Of a stretch of DNA of 64,000 nucleotides, positions 47,014 through 59,255 are shown piece after piece. Below the pieces are notes generated by a model that worked only from the letters and a program-made list of their open reading frames with translations, had not been told where the DNA came from and did no database searches. The first letter of the stretch is position 1, and every line of letters starts with the position of its first letter. A program made the translations under genes and the position numbers. This DNA is from Lepidodermella squamata (lineage: Eukaryota > Gastrotricha), in contig JBLDXI010000001.1 in NCBI GenBank assembly GCA_047495785.1, positions 868,001 through 932,000 of the forward strand. Reading direction: 5' to 3'.

Positions 47014-47539
47014 TTTTTTCATCAGACATATGTCTTCTTTTATCAGACATATGTCTTATTTCATCCGGCAACCTAAAATGTGACTTAAAATAACCGACAT
47101 GAAATTTGCCTAACTTCAAACTTTGCCGAACATCCCCGCCCAACAGCCAAGCCCAGGAACCTTAATTCTCAAGTCTTTATATTCTATCCGTGGCTCCAAT
47201 CGATTCCAAAACCAGAAATATCTTGAGGAACCCATGAGTTGGCGGAATCAGGACCTCAAAATGACGTCCTTTGACATAAAAAGGGTTCAATACTGTTCGA
47301 AATCCTGATTTTGAAAAGGTTTTTCTATCTCAAAAATATTCCTAAGCCAAATAACCCTTTGCCGAATCAATATCGACTTCGGAATCACTAGATATCCGCG
47401 GTCACCAAGTCTTTCTTGAAGTTCCCTCATCTGCTAAAAATTCAGTGAAACTTGGTTCCGAGTGAGAACAGTTGTCGGATAATTAAAGTCACATTTTAGG
47501 ATGTCGGATGAAATAAGACATTTGTCTGATGAAAAAAAG
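47014..47539. repeat. Foldback or MITE-like inverted repeat
   Basis: Left arm about 47014-47100 and right arm about 47473-47539 are inverse copies: TTTTTTCATCAGACA-ATGTCTTATTTCATCC and CCTAAAATGTGACTT occur in the left arm and, inverted, in the right. The left arm has a local duplication of the palindrome ATCAGACATATGTCTT. The centre (about 370 bp) has no coding frame. This looks like a small non-autonomous element. I could not fix its outer ends or a target-site duplication. Confidence 0.6.
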
Positions 47540-48420
47540 CCAAACCCCAGTTTAAAGGCCGCTTCAAACAAAGTCCCTTTCCCTTCCAATTGGCGGTTTT
47601 GTGCATTGAATTCACTATGCTTATGCTTCTCACGACTCACAGAAACGATGTCCATAAATTTATACAGCTCAGCATCGGACAGCCAGGTCGAATTTATGAG
47701 GCAAGCGAAGTCGGGGCAGTGTGAAACGGGTGACACTCGTGGTTGGCAAAATATAATATATTTAGCTCAGCCGACGATCTCATTAATCCTGTCGTATACG
47801 CGGATTACTTCAGCCATATTTTTTTGACAAGGGCTGCTCGGATATATAAAGGGAAGTACACATGTCACATTTAAAAGTTCAGACATGAAGATCGGACAAA
47901 TTATGCTCCGCCTACTAAAATTTAATATCAGATTTACCTGGAATAATTGATTGGACAGTTCACGCTTGACGGGTTGACACAATGAAATTATTCCCACCAT
48001 CACCTGACAACTGCTATCAAATCGTTGATTTGTAATACGAAGAAGTCGGATCAAAGCCTTTTGGAGCAGAGTGTGGCGTCTCACCAGACCTTAACCGTCG
48101 CTTTAGTTTTTATGAACACTAACGATCTGGAGAGTGGCTACAGCCTGTTTTGTTACCAATAAAAAATCGTAATGCGAAGGGCGCTGCTTACATCAAATCC
48201 AAAATGATTAATGACCCGGATGATTAATGACCGATGAGAGCTTCATTCTTCGCGGAGAGTATATAAAATTCCAGGCGCCAAGAAAAATATGCACGCCTAA
48301 CGCGCATTTTTGGAGAAACATGTTGCGCTCCATCTTTTTCCTGTTATCATTTTTTCGGCGCATAACAAATCGCCGTTATATATGAGATTATTACCTATGG
48401 ACTTGATGCCGGCTAGTAGG
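47540..48420. other. Intergenic; weak small-gene candidate on the minus strand
   Basis: A minus-strand stretch near 47990-48080 encodes SCQVMVGIISLC, with Cys spacing like the C-x9-C family, but I cannot find a signal-peptide exon or a consistent splice pattern. A TATATAAAA at about 48260 on the plus strand has no clear gene behind it. Confidence 0.25.
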
Positions 48421-48427
48421 TGAAATC

Positions 48428-49500
48428 CGCGCGCGTAATCCACTTTAGATGCGCGCACGCAAAAATAATAGCCTCAGTTCAAAAACTGCGCGCTGTTTTT
48501 TAGCGCGCCGCTCATCCAAACATCTGGCTGTGTCGGCCAAAAGTTCGCCCAAGATTGGCTCGCACAATTTTGCGCGCCATGATAATACCCAGAACCCTTG
48601 CCCTCCACTATAACTATACTCAACGAAAAAATGCTGATTGGAGAAGATGCGGAGCAATAATAATAATAACTAAACTACATCCTCTCTAATGACGAATGGA
48701 GCATCGCATGAGTGGTAAATAAAAATAAGGGCATGGGTTTTAAACCGCCTTAATGTGTTTATATTGTGCTGTGCCAAATAGCGATTCGCTTGCTTTAGCC
48801 TCAGTCGGCCCGTGTAACAGTCACGCTTCGATTGGGGATCATCGATCACACGCAGCGTAGATATCGATGATGATAAGAAGGTAAATGTTTACGAGTATAT
48901 TTTCATTGTGAAATAATTCGCGCTGTAGATGTATAGCGCTTTTTCTTAAACGCGCGCGATAAAAACAACGGCCTCGAAAGGTGCGCTCGCGGCTCTCTCA
49001 ACGCCCGGCGCGAACTCGCTTTAAAATCCATCGCCATTATAGATATAAATAGTAATAAAAAGTCCCGATGAGATAGATAATAAAAGCGCGCTGATCGCCC
49101 GACCAGTGTGCGCAACAACTACGCGAAAATGATCGCATTTATTATTGTTACTTTGAACAAAAATTCGTGTACACACGCCGGTTTTCGCATGATGCGAAAC
49201 TACTGCACGGTTGTTATTCAAAGCTATTACTATAGAATAAATAGCCTAAGAATAGGCGTACGCCACAGAAAAACATGAAGAGCGCGCAAATTATCCGCAC
49301 ATTTTCACCCGTCAGTTCCTTAAATAACTATGAGATAAGCTTTTGTGGAGCTGAAAATCTAAGCTATCAACCCTTAGCTCACCTGTCCTGCTTTTGTTAT
49401 TAATGAACTGAATAACTCACGCACCTGCTCCGCGCATGAGTCTTATCTTGGCGGCATGCCGCAAAAAAGCGCGCGTTTGAGCGCAAAAAACAACGCGCGC
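48428..49500. promoter_or_regulatory. GCGCGC-rich region upstream of the F-BAR-like gene
   Basis: About ten GCGCGC hexamers in 1.1 kb of otherwise AT-rich DNA, several following A-runs (for example AAAAAGCGCGCG). The word is rare in the rest of the window except in the large intron of the same gene. A (GATA)n run lies at about 49551-49565. Likely the promoter or an enhancer of the gene at 49711. Confidence 0.45.
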
Positions 49501-49710
49501 ACCTGCACAACGCCGTTGCTTGTGGGCGGTTGCGTATAATCGCATGCCTAGATAGATAGATAGAAGCATCATCATAGCCCTTGGCACGCGATTTTTTAAT
49601 ACTCATCTTCTGTTCATTATTTTTACCGACTAATATAGCCAACAAAAAACTCACCTGAGTTATATATCGTGCGTTTTCGTCATTACTTATTTTATTTCGG
49701 AATTATTATT

Positions 49711-52700
49711 ATGGCGCTCTTGAAACGTAACCGTTCGATGAACATTAAAAAACCGGTTGTTAATAGCAATAACAACGGTTACGATGACTACGCGCGGCTA
49801 ACAAACGACTGTAACACAATTAACACGCGACTCCGCCACCGCAGCCTTATCATGCCCACGAACACGTCCGAGCATGTTCTCTCTCACCTGAGCTGTAATA
49901 AAAACCCCGGCAGCTGCTCGACTGGCCTGCATTATGACCTCAACGAAGATGTACGTTTCAATCATCAGTATAGGAAGAATAGTAATAGCAACTATGATAT
50001 CAACTCGATGAGCTCGTCGATGCTAAGTGCCGGGAACCGTGCGTCAGCTCAACACTTGCAGGCTCCGCCCGTTTACTACCACGCCCCGCCGACGCCGACT
50101 AACATGACGGTAGGGACCCCGTTCACGAGTACGACGACAACGGGACTTCATAGCGCTAGCAATAACGGCTCGGTGGCCGAGATTCGATACCCGGATTTTG
50201 ACCAATGGATTCAAACTGCTGGCAATATCAGCTACGTGACATCGGTCATGCTCGCTCGCAGCAAGAGCGAAAGCACACTCAGCGAAATGAGTGATATGAC
50301 CAATAGCCGAAAGGTTAGCCTATTTTGACAAATCTGCTCATATTATGAGCTTGAAGACTGATTTGAAATTGATGCAAAAATTTTTTTTAACAATTTTTGA
50401 CGCATTTCAACATTTGGCGCAATTCAAAAGAAAACACACGGGAAAAGGCTCAGACAATCTCTAAAATGAGAGACGATTTTGGGCCAGAAAACTTTCAATT
50501 GCCATGAAAATGGTAATTGGTTGGGAAAATTGCCGACTGGTATGCTGAAGTCAGGAGAAATTCGGTCCTACAAGAAAATTACCGCAGTGCCGAATTACCG
50601 ATAATTAAGAAAATAACCAGCTACCATCGGGATTTTCGGGGTTTCTCCGGTAACCTTTCAATTTCTTTGGCGAATTTCGGGAATTTTCGGGAAGCTCAGG
50701 CTCAAGCAGCTGATGAAATATTTTTCATTTTTCCATGTAAACACCAGAGGTTTTCGGGCAATGAAGTCTTCTACGTGCCTCTGAATTTTTCATTTCAAGA
50801 TGAGCTTCAGAAGTGACCCGAAAATTCGGGGTGAATAAATAAACACACCCATGGGAAATGCTCTTCTTAGGTTTCATTTTAGAAAAATTGAAAAATCAAA
50901 AAATGGCTGCGCAATTTTTGGGACACACCATTTAAATCGCTCATCATTTTTTTAAACGATTAAGCGTTGTACAGAAAATTCGGAAATTATTAGAGATAGT
51001 TCCAGGCAATTTAAAAATAACCTCTGTCTAAAATAATATTTTTTATAATTTAATTGCAGAGGCTGTTTTCAATAACGAAGAAGCCGCAACGGCGATCGAG
51101 GCTAAACTACCACGACCTGGGTAAGAGCGAACTTCGCGACGGGATTCGTCAGCACCATGTAGCTTTACTTCGATGGACCAACCTAGGTTTGAGCAAACAA
51201 AGTCCCAAGAACATAAAAGACCCACATGCTTTTATTTGCGTATATAGTTGGACGTCTTTCAAAATCTGTTTCGTCAGCATTTGGTGATTTTTCTAAAAAA
51301 TTGGAGTCAATCGCAACCGAACTTCGCACGGAAACTGAAAAAACAAACCACATGTTTAGAAACGAGTAAGTGACCCCAATCTTCCTCATCCATTATTTGT
51401 TCAAATGATTTGTCAAATGGCAGGAATGCCAAAAATCAGAAGCCTACATTCGTGCTTGGTCGATCGTTGGACAAAATTTGGTTGACTGTGTTAGACAACG
51501 TATCAGATCAGGCTCGAGTAAGTCCCAATTTATTTATTGGCTCAGCCCAATCTCATTATATGGTAACTTTTTAGATCTTCAGCGATCTTTCAAAAACTCT
51601 GACTCTTGACTTTGCGCCTTCTTTCACGGAGCTCATCGAGCATCATCAGAAGTTTATTGGCCAGATTTACGCTTTTGAATGCGGTCTCGAGAACCTTTTG
51701 ACCGAATACCGCCAAACAACGGAAAAAGTACGCAGTTTAGAATCCACAATTCTGTACATTTTTAAACCCTTTTTCAAACTTCAAGTCCTTTGAAACTGCG
51801 GAACTTGCCAAGCAATTAGCTCTACAGCCAAACTCGGATCCACGACACATGCCAAAATCCGGACTTGGAAGTTTGGCATTTGCGGTCGATGCCCAAAATG
51901 CCTATGTGCTAAATCTTCACAACTACAACACCATGGTGGCTCAATACGAAAATACGCTCATGCCGATTCTTGTCGAGGTAAATATTTCCAAATTATTTTC
52001 AAGAATTTCTATTAATTTTTTGCTTTTAAGGAAATGGAAGAGGCTTCGACCGATTTGATGACTTATGGTGTAAAATTTCTGGACGCGATGACTCAACTTG
52101 TTGGGAAGAGATACGGCGAGTTGAAAGGCCGCATGGAGGTTGTAGAATTCGCATGTCGATATCAGTCGAAGGCTAGGTCCGACATATCGGCCTATGTTCG
52201 AGCTTTTCTCGACGCGCGGAGCCATCAACAGAGTCAGGGATCATTCAACAACGGCAACAATGGCAACAACAAGCTATCACCCGCGCCTTCTTTCGTTCCA
52301 ATCCCGGTTACTCCGAAAAATCAGCTGTTAGCCGTTGATGATAACGAGCATAAGCTATCAGAAACAGCTGATGCGATATCGGAGGAAATTTACGACATGG
52401 CAGATTTGCGACGGACAAAACAAGTCGAGTTGGAAAAATTGGAAGAAAAATATCACGCTTGTCTATCGAATATCAACAACGTAGCGTCCACCGGCAATGT
52501 CGTCGGTAGCAATGGCACGGGAAATGGAGTTGAAAGTAACAACGGCACTTTGACGGGGGCGGGGAACAAGGGCGGAGGAAAAGGTACGGCGAGCCAGCCG
52601 ACGGTTGCTAAGGATGGCCTTCCAACTGTTTCGAATGTAACATTCACTCTGAAAGAAAACATTGCCGATGCGAAGCGAATGGTTGCCCTAGCAACGGCCA

Positions 52701-55700
52701 AGTTGAACTCCTTGAAGCATCAGGTAACTTTTTAAATTTAATCAAAATTTAAGGCGGATTAATTAAAACAAAATAATTAATTTTTCCGACATCGAACATT
52801 ACAATTTGCAGAATATCTTTCAGCGGAACCAAAGGGCAAATTTAGAATAATTTTTTAAAGCGTGACCATGCCACTAACTGAAAGTGAGGACTAGACCTTA
52901 CACTGAATATCACGTAATCGTGAAATTCCTGAAAATTCAGAAAGGGCATTTTTCGTCGAATTAATTTTATAAAATTTGGTTCTGCTAACAGTAAGATCCA
53001 CAAAATTATGATACCCACTTCCCGCTAGTCTATTTTCCAGGTCATTGTTAGGTTCCGGTATTTTGACCCAGCTGGGGTTGTGCCGTAAAAGGCCGGAAAG
53101 CGCGCATACTTCTCCGCTTATTTTTCGTCGCGCACATGGGCTCGTAAAAGATAAACACTTAACACTTAATTGTTTCAGCCAATTTTATTATTATTGTGAT
53201 ATCAAAACTGCGTGTTACAAACAAGATGGTGATGACGCTGATGCGCTGGCGCCTGTTTCGCTTCCTTTTTTTCCGGTGCCGCGCGCGGTGCGCTTTGTTA
53301 TTTTTTGCGCACTGAATCGCGTGCGTTAGCGCGGCGCAATTTTTTAGTGCGCTTCATCGCTTTTAATGCGCGCGTTGCCATTTCGCATGCGTTGAAATAC
53401 GTTAGCGGTTTCTTCTTATTATACTACTGGTATAGGTAGTCAATATGCTTACCTAAGCCGACATTATATTACTCGCATTAGATTCTTTCAGTGCGCTAAT
53501 CAGAATCACAGAACGCGCTTGCTGCCGCGGGCCTCGACTCAATCATTGCAGCCATTGTTGTTTCTTTAGTGAAAATGATTTTTGCGTTACTATTTCGCGA
53601 GTTCTCTTTTCTTAACCGGAATGCACTTTTACTGATTCAAGACTGTCTAATAAACGAACTGTTTTCGCAAATTAACCTCGCTAAACCCTCATCGGCTTCA
53701 ATTCGGAATTCGTCGCTTTTACTTCGTTTTCACCTCAGCTTTGATATTATACCTTTTTCTTTGAAGAACTTCAACTAATAATCGTGAAAAATGTCTGTAA
53801 GAGTGGCAAGTCGGCCCCAAATGATGCCGCCTAAGTTTCACTCTCAGGTAAGAATATTTCCATTTCATTTTTTCAACGTATATATCAATGTGAAAGCGGT
53901 TCTTTTGAACCATTTGTACCGCTGATTCGGTAGTTTTACTTGGCTAGGTGTACGGTTATTGGTAGCAGCAAAACTATCGATTTCTTGTGCCAACTTCGGC
54001 TTTTGCATATGCGCATTACCTACACGATGAAAATACAAAAAAACTGCGATGATCTAATTTTCCGATTCATCTTTTGGTTTCTTTTTTTTGTTTCACGGAA
54101 ACTTTGATCAAACACTATGGTGCATTTGTTTACGTTGTATCGTCAACGATGCGCGGTGAGCTCGCTCAGAGTCTTGAAGTAAAATATTGCGCAGTTTTTT
54201 GTAGCTACCTACAAGGTTAACGACTCTCCACCTGGAAATCAATTTAACAAATGCGCTGCCGCGGGAATGTTGCCTAAGATATAACACACCAGCCTGTTTA
54301 CACAGGCGCGTTTTTTGAAGCGTTTTATTTGCCGCCGAAAGGTGAACACAAGAACACGGAAGAACGGTAATAATGAAAACATACCTGTGAGCGCGCGCAT
54401 TTTTTTGGCGGCTTCATGCGCACAGCGAGCTGTAATAATTCACACAGCGCCAGCAGTAACCAGTATAAGTGGTGATTGAGCATTGATGGTACACACCTTC
54501 CTCCTCTTTTGCGGTTTGCTTTAGATAAAAGTGTACCTTATAATAGCTCATTTTTTGCCCAGATTTATTTTATAATTTTTATTTCAAGACCTCGATTGAT
54601 TAATATTTTCGTAATTTTAGATGGACTTGCTATCCGCAACTCGTCGCCAACCTCCACCTGCTAGTATCGAAGCTGAATTTCGATCGCCAGGGGTAGGCGC
54701 AGGTTCCAACTCATTGGCCGTAAATGGGCGAAACAACCGATTGCCACATCAAAGCGGCGCGAAAAGCAGCCAGAATAGCAAAAGAGCGGGTATCAGGCGG
54801 TCGCTTACACAGTGGTTTTCCTTCCTAACGGTTACCAATGAAAATGCGAACGAAAATGGTAGCACTTCGAGCGGGCGCGGCCTGTCACCGGGTCGAAATC
54901 ACTCAGCCTCGACGGCCTATTTAGGCGGCGCGCATGGCTCGAGTGACGACATCGAAACAGACGATTACAATCAGGATCGGGAGTATCATCCAAATTTCAA
55001 CGGCGATAACACGAATGGCGATGGCGATAGAGGCCGATCGCCGAACAGGATAATCGACAGCACGATTCTCGCGTCTCGGGCTGTTGATAGCGTGCCGAGT
55101 CAGGACGAAGAAAGCACGACTGTTGAGAAAAATCAGCGAAAAAGCATTTTCTCGGTTAAAGGCTTCGTGAGTATTTTTCAAGCTGGATTTAGCTCGATGA
55201 ACTTTTCTTGCGCTTTAGAAAAAGACAATTGATCGACTTCGCCGAATAGCCTCCGAAGATAACGCCGCAACTGCGCAGCCGAGACGGAGGAGAAGTGAGT
55301 ATTGTAGGTCAAGTTTTACTTTTTTGTTCATACCTAACATAGAATTAGGGAGGATTTTTTTTATTTTAATTAATTAATTTTCAATTTAATTTTTCAACTA
55401 AAATTATTCTAACCATTATTTTTTGCTCACGGACCTTACTTATTATCAAAATTTCTGAATAATTTGATGAAATGCTTCCCAATTAAGATCCACGCCGTGC
55501 GGAATCTCATGACCCAGATCCGGTCTACGCGCTGCTCAAATGTGCCGCCAAGCTACACAGCGTCAATCTCGAATCGCACGCGACGAATTGCGCCTGCGAT
55601 GAATGCCCGGCCCGGCGCTTGATGACCGGCGTCTCGAGCGCCGTTCTGCCCGCCCACCTCGCCTTCGCTATGACCGGGCACGGCTTCAACGACACCCAGA

Positions 55701-56035
55701 AGCAGGCGACTCGGGCGCAGTTGCGGAAACAGCAGCAAGTTCAGCAACAACAGCAGGACGAGTTGTTGCAGTCTTCGATGCTGCTGCCGGAACATCCCGC
55801 GGCTTGGTCGCGCCATCGTCTATCCTCCACAGCCTCGGTATCAGCCGGGGCTAACTCTCGCACTTCTTCGACTACGTCACCCAGCAGTGCCAACGCACCA
55901 AACCCGCTTAACGCCGGCCAACGAGCTTCGATGATCGTGCTACCCAATAACCAAGCCGGTTCGTCTCCAGTAGCTAGTTTAGCTAGTCCACCTTACTATC
56001 AGCACCAGACAAGCCTAACAAACTTGAGGCGCTAA
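49711..56035 (+). CDS. Large F-BAR-like, low-complexity protein
   Basis: Ten exons (49711-50313, 51060-51120, 51278-51365, 51424-51517, 51575-51727, 51786-51977, 52031-52723, 54621-55166, 55219-55294, 55488-56035) give 1017 residues. I chose the ATG at 49711; the frame runs further up only through a GTG. Residues 1-200 are low in complexity (Asn/Ser/Thr). About 200-500 is alpha-helical: LGRSLDKIWLTVLDNVSDQA, NAYVLNLHNYNTMVAQYENT and PILVEEMEEASTDLM resemble the helices of F-BAR domains (membrane-bending dimers). A coiled coil follows (EEIYDMADLRRTKQVELEKL). The last three exons are Ser/Asn rich with a C-x-C-x2-C (CACDEC) and a Gln run. No RhoGAP or SH3 domain is seen. The F-BAR call rests on pattern only. 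The 1.9-kb intron may split two genes: see the alternative first exon at 53791. Confidence 0.6.
53100..54410. promoter_or_regulatory. GCGCGC-rich part of the large intron
   Basis: At least four GCGCGC hexamers (near 53100, 53280, 53370, 54393), echoing the region upstream of the gene. Together with a candidate first exon at 53791 this suggests an internal promoter. Confidence 0.4.
53791..53847 (+). CDS. Candidate alternative first exon of the F-BAR-like gene
   Basis: ATG followed by 19 codons (MSVRVASRPQMMPPKFHSQ) ending at a strong donor CAG|gtaaga in phase 0. This fits the phase-0 acceptor of the exon at 54621, whose first codon is ATG. It would give a protein with only the Ser/Asn-rich C-terminal part, or mean that 53791-56035 is a separate gene. 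Confidence 0.4.
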
Positions 56036-56324
56036 ATTTCTACGTTTTAGACAATATTCATCAGCGTTATGAGCAAATAATACTCAAAGAGCAAAAACAA
56101 GGTTGATGTTTCGACCATAATCGCTATGTGTCCACCGACTATGCTATAATTTATTATTTTCAATTTCTATTCATTAAAATTTGTGTTATATATCCAAATC
56201 CAATGCTATTGTTGAAATATCAAAGAGCCGAATAAAAATATCAACAAATATTTTCTACTTCTATACCATAGAGTGGTCTTATTTCGAACTGTTGGCTTTG
56301 AGCTATAGCTCGGGTGAAAATTTG
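56036..56324. other. Intergenic, AT-rich 3' flank
   Basis: AATAAA at about 56232 may end the upstream gene. Nothing else seen. Confidence 0.4.
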
Positions 56325-57608
56325 CTTTCGTTTCATCATGCGGCAAAACCGACTCGCAATGTCTCTACCTAATTTTGAAAACAAAGCAGAAATCAAAAGT
56401 CAATGATATTTCCAACCGAATTGATTCTTTATTTTGATTACGCGCATGTTTTCACAGCGATTTCAAGACAACAGTTATAGACACCTAAGACATCAACAAA
56501 GAGAGTTGTTAGAACAATGTGGTTTCAAATGGCGAGCATATTATGGAAGACATTGTTGGACTAGGTTAAAAAACTGTTAAAAAACGTTCATTTTCTGAAA
56601 GCGCAACAAATCGCATTGATTTAACAAGCGCGGATGGTCCATTCAGACGGATCGTCGATCAACTGGACGCGGCTGCCACTGCTGCTAGTAGGGTGCTTCA
56701 AGAATCGACGGTTGTTGCTATTCTTCAGGTAGATGCAGTCGTCGAATTTGATTTGACCTTTGCCGTTGTTGCATTTGATGATCTGCCAATGGAACTTGCT
56801 ATTCGTGGTGTGACGAGCGTCACGGTAGTACAGCCAAGAGTGGTTCTCGAAAAGCCAGCGGCCGTTAGAGCTGATGAACACGTAATCGCCAGTCGTTATT
56901 TGTTTGCCACGGCTGAGCCCCAAATGGACGAAGATGTGCGGGACGGGCGGGGCCTGGTACTGGCCCTCGTCGTTTGAACCAGGCGTTGAAAGGCCCTTGT
57001 TCGTGTTGCCGAGTAGGCATAATTGCGTGACGCCAGTCCAGATGTACGTATCGACAGGCTTCGGCGTCGTCACAGGCGTCGGGTAGGCCGGAGGTTCGCA
57101 CGAGTCGACGATGCCAGCAGCCTGGGCGTACACTTCGCAGTAATTCTCAAGAGCCATCGTGAGAGCAGCACGTTTCTTAGCCAGAACCGTCGCGTCAAAA
57201 TCTGGGAAGTACTTGGGCAGCAGGACGTTGACAATCGACTGCAGCCTGGTGATTTGAATAGGCACGGGGTTGTCAAAGACTTGGCCGACCCACAACTCGG
57301 CCTTCTTGTCATCAGTGGTCAAGTTCGCTAAACAACGATGAAACAAATAGCTAGAAAATGCGTCATGAAAATAACTTACAGACAGCAGGTGGCTTGGATC
57401 CAATGGAGATGGTTGCCCGGCTTGAGACCTGAAACAAAAAGTTGAACAAAGAAGTTAAATCATGCTAGTTGAACCTTTGAGTTGAACGTAGAGATGCGCT
57501 GTTCGAGTTCCGCTGTGGAGATACCCATCTTGGCAGCAACTGACACGAGACCGTAGGTTCCGGAAACTTCAGTAGCCAACTTGGCATCGGTGGCACGTTC
57601 TTGAAATT
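56325..57608. repeat. Near-identical direct duplication, copy 1
   Basis: Matches 62717-64000 base for base at a constant offset of 6392; I found two differences (56408 a/c and 57500 region c/t). It covers the 3' flank and the last exons of the MACPF gene. The partner runs off the window end, so the full length is unknown. Confidence 0.9.
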
Positions 57609-58391
57609 TGGACGAGTCAGACTCATGAATAGTGAAACGCTCGCCGTACGACGCCCCCATCACCATTGACGCGACAACGTGGGTACCGAAACTTCCGAAG
57701 AAATTGATGTAGCTATTAAAAACAATAAATAATTTCGGTAGTGTTTTAAAAAATTAAATTACGCCTCATCGTATGAATCAGTCGAGAATTTTTCAGGCAA
57801 CTGTTCAACGGCCAACCGAAAGTTGTAGTCGACATTGGGCGTGTCATACGCATTGAGAGACGCAGAGTAAACGCTGCATTTCGCCGATGTCTCGATGACC
57901 AAGCTGCTCGATTTCTCCATTTCCTTGTTGATCGATTTGTAATCGAGGCTTCCTTGGAACGCAGCTTTGGCCAACTTGCCGTAAGACACTTCGCTCTCCA
58001 TTGTGATGCCTTTCCTCAGATCTTCCAGGTAACTGCGGCTGCTGTTCGAGTACTTGGAGCCAAAATCCAGCGAGCACGAAAGGTCGTTGACAACATCGAC
58101 GTATTCCGGGATGACGTAGCGCAAATCAGCGGTTAGCCGGCCGCAGAATTTGCTCATGAGGTCGAAGACGCGCTGGCGGAAGCCCGGGTCGATGCCTAAC
58201 GAATGCGGGTTGCCAGTAAGAACGTCGTAGCCTTTACCGAGGAAGTCGATGTTGTTGAAGACAGCCTTCGTATTGCTTCCGCCTGTTGTAACCGGCATCG
58301 GCGGACACTTCGAACGGTCAGCAGGAGTTGTTTGCCCATGAACCAGTGATATCAGCAGTAGACACCCTATAGCGCTCCAGAACCATAACAT
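56621..58391 (-). CDS. Secreted MACPF-domain protein with C-terminal accessory domain
   Basis: Four minus-strand exons (58391-57763, 57712-57475, 57428-57380, 57327-56621) give 540 residues. Signal peptide WSAIGCLLLISLVHGQ. The membrane-attack-complex/perforin signature is in exon 2 (YINFFGSFGTHVV, then a Gly/Ala-rich turn). Helical segments before and after would be the membrane-inserting regions. Past residue 390 there is a separate beta-rich domain with repeated W-x-I/aromatic and GDYVFISSNGRW-type strands, possibly a beta-trefoil that binds a glycan or receptor. Family members form pores in defence, venom or development, or act as non-lytic secreted factors; nothing here decides which. 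Paired Cys are present in both domains. A second, partial copy begins 6.4 kb downstream. Confidence 0.82.
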
Positions 58392-58477
58392 TTTCGGTGG
58401 ATAAAATTGATAAAATTTGTTAGTAGGACAAGTTGTGTTAAAATGTGAATGGTGGAATAGCTGATCTAAAGCAGGCG

Positions 58478-58485
58478 CTTATATA
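58478..58485 (-). promoter_or_regulatory. TATA box of the MACPF gene
   Basis: TATATAAG on the minus strand, about 90 bases upstream of the ATG at 58391. Confidence 0.6.
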
Positions 58486-58857
58486 GGCGATCGGCTCGTG
58501 ATGTATGCGAATGGGCCAAATTTACACGCGTGTTCTTCATATTGTTGATAGAAGCCGCGCAGTTTGCGCACGTGTTCCGTCAGAGTCGCGCGACTCGTTG
58601 CGCAACCAAATTTTGACAGCCAGTGTAAATAACGCCAAAGCGAAAGTCCAATTTCCCCAAATTCTGGCAGACCGTGAGAATGTATAGAAAATGTTGGAAT
58701 TTGGTTTCACGAGATTGCAACGCTATTCGGTCTAATTCACATTCTTCAAAAGAATACAGTACGATTAGAATACGATTTGTAATAAAATAAGAGTTTCTAT
58801 CAGTGGATCCGATTCAGAATAATATGGGTGGAAATATTTTAGCGGCAGATTTCTTCA

Positions 58858-58937
58858 AGCTAGTGGCGCAGTGGATCAAAAACATGGCTTTATATTCCAA
58901 CATCCTTAGTTCGACTCCTGGTGGTGCATCGTTTTTT
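58858..58937 (+). ncRNA. tRNA-like sequence followed by a T-run
   Basis: A-box-like TAGTGGCGCAGTGGATCA and B-box-like AGTTCGACTCC, then TTTTTT, the usual polymerase III stop. The acceptor stem and T-arm do not pair well, so I read it as a tRNA pseudogene or tRNA-derived repeat, not a working tRNA. Confidence 0.35.
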
Positions 58938-59168
58938 CAGTCTCATTTTTAAGCGAACATTTGTTTCACGACCGCCCGACAACAACGACTGCGCGACTGC
59001 GCGACCAAGACCAGAAAAAAATAATCGACGGACTTTGACCTTAGTCATGTGACTGCAAAGTCGCCCTATAATTATTATATTGTTCTAAAATCTAATAAAT
59101 GTCGCTTAACAAAAGCAAAACTTTTTGAGAATTTTCTGTTTCAAATGTGAAAATTGATGACCATTCTA

Positions 59169-59255
59169 GGCTCGATTTGCAGTGTCAAAGTCCAACTATT
59201 TTTTCATCGTCGGTCGTGGTGGTGGAGGCGGTCGGAGCGGTGGGGTCGGTCGTTC
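59169..59255 (+). repeat. Left terminal inverted repeat
   Basis: Outer 25 bases match the right end perfectly in inverse orientation. The inner part is GT/CG-rich (GGTGGTGGAGGCGGTCGGAG) and matches imperfectly. Confidence 0.85.

Noticed and set aside
55603-55854. Overlapping frames on both strands in the last exon of the F-BAR-like gene
   Set aside because: GC-rich coding DNA leaves long shadow frames; the exon frame joins correctly to the upstream exons.
56693-57331. Plus-strand frames over the MACPF gene
   Set aside because: Shadows of the minus-strand exons, repeated identically in the duplicate.
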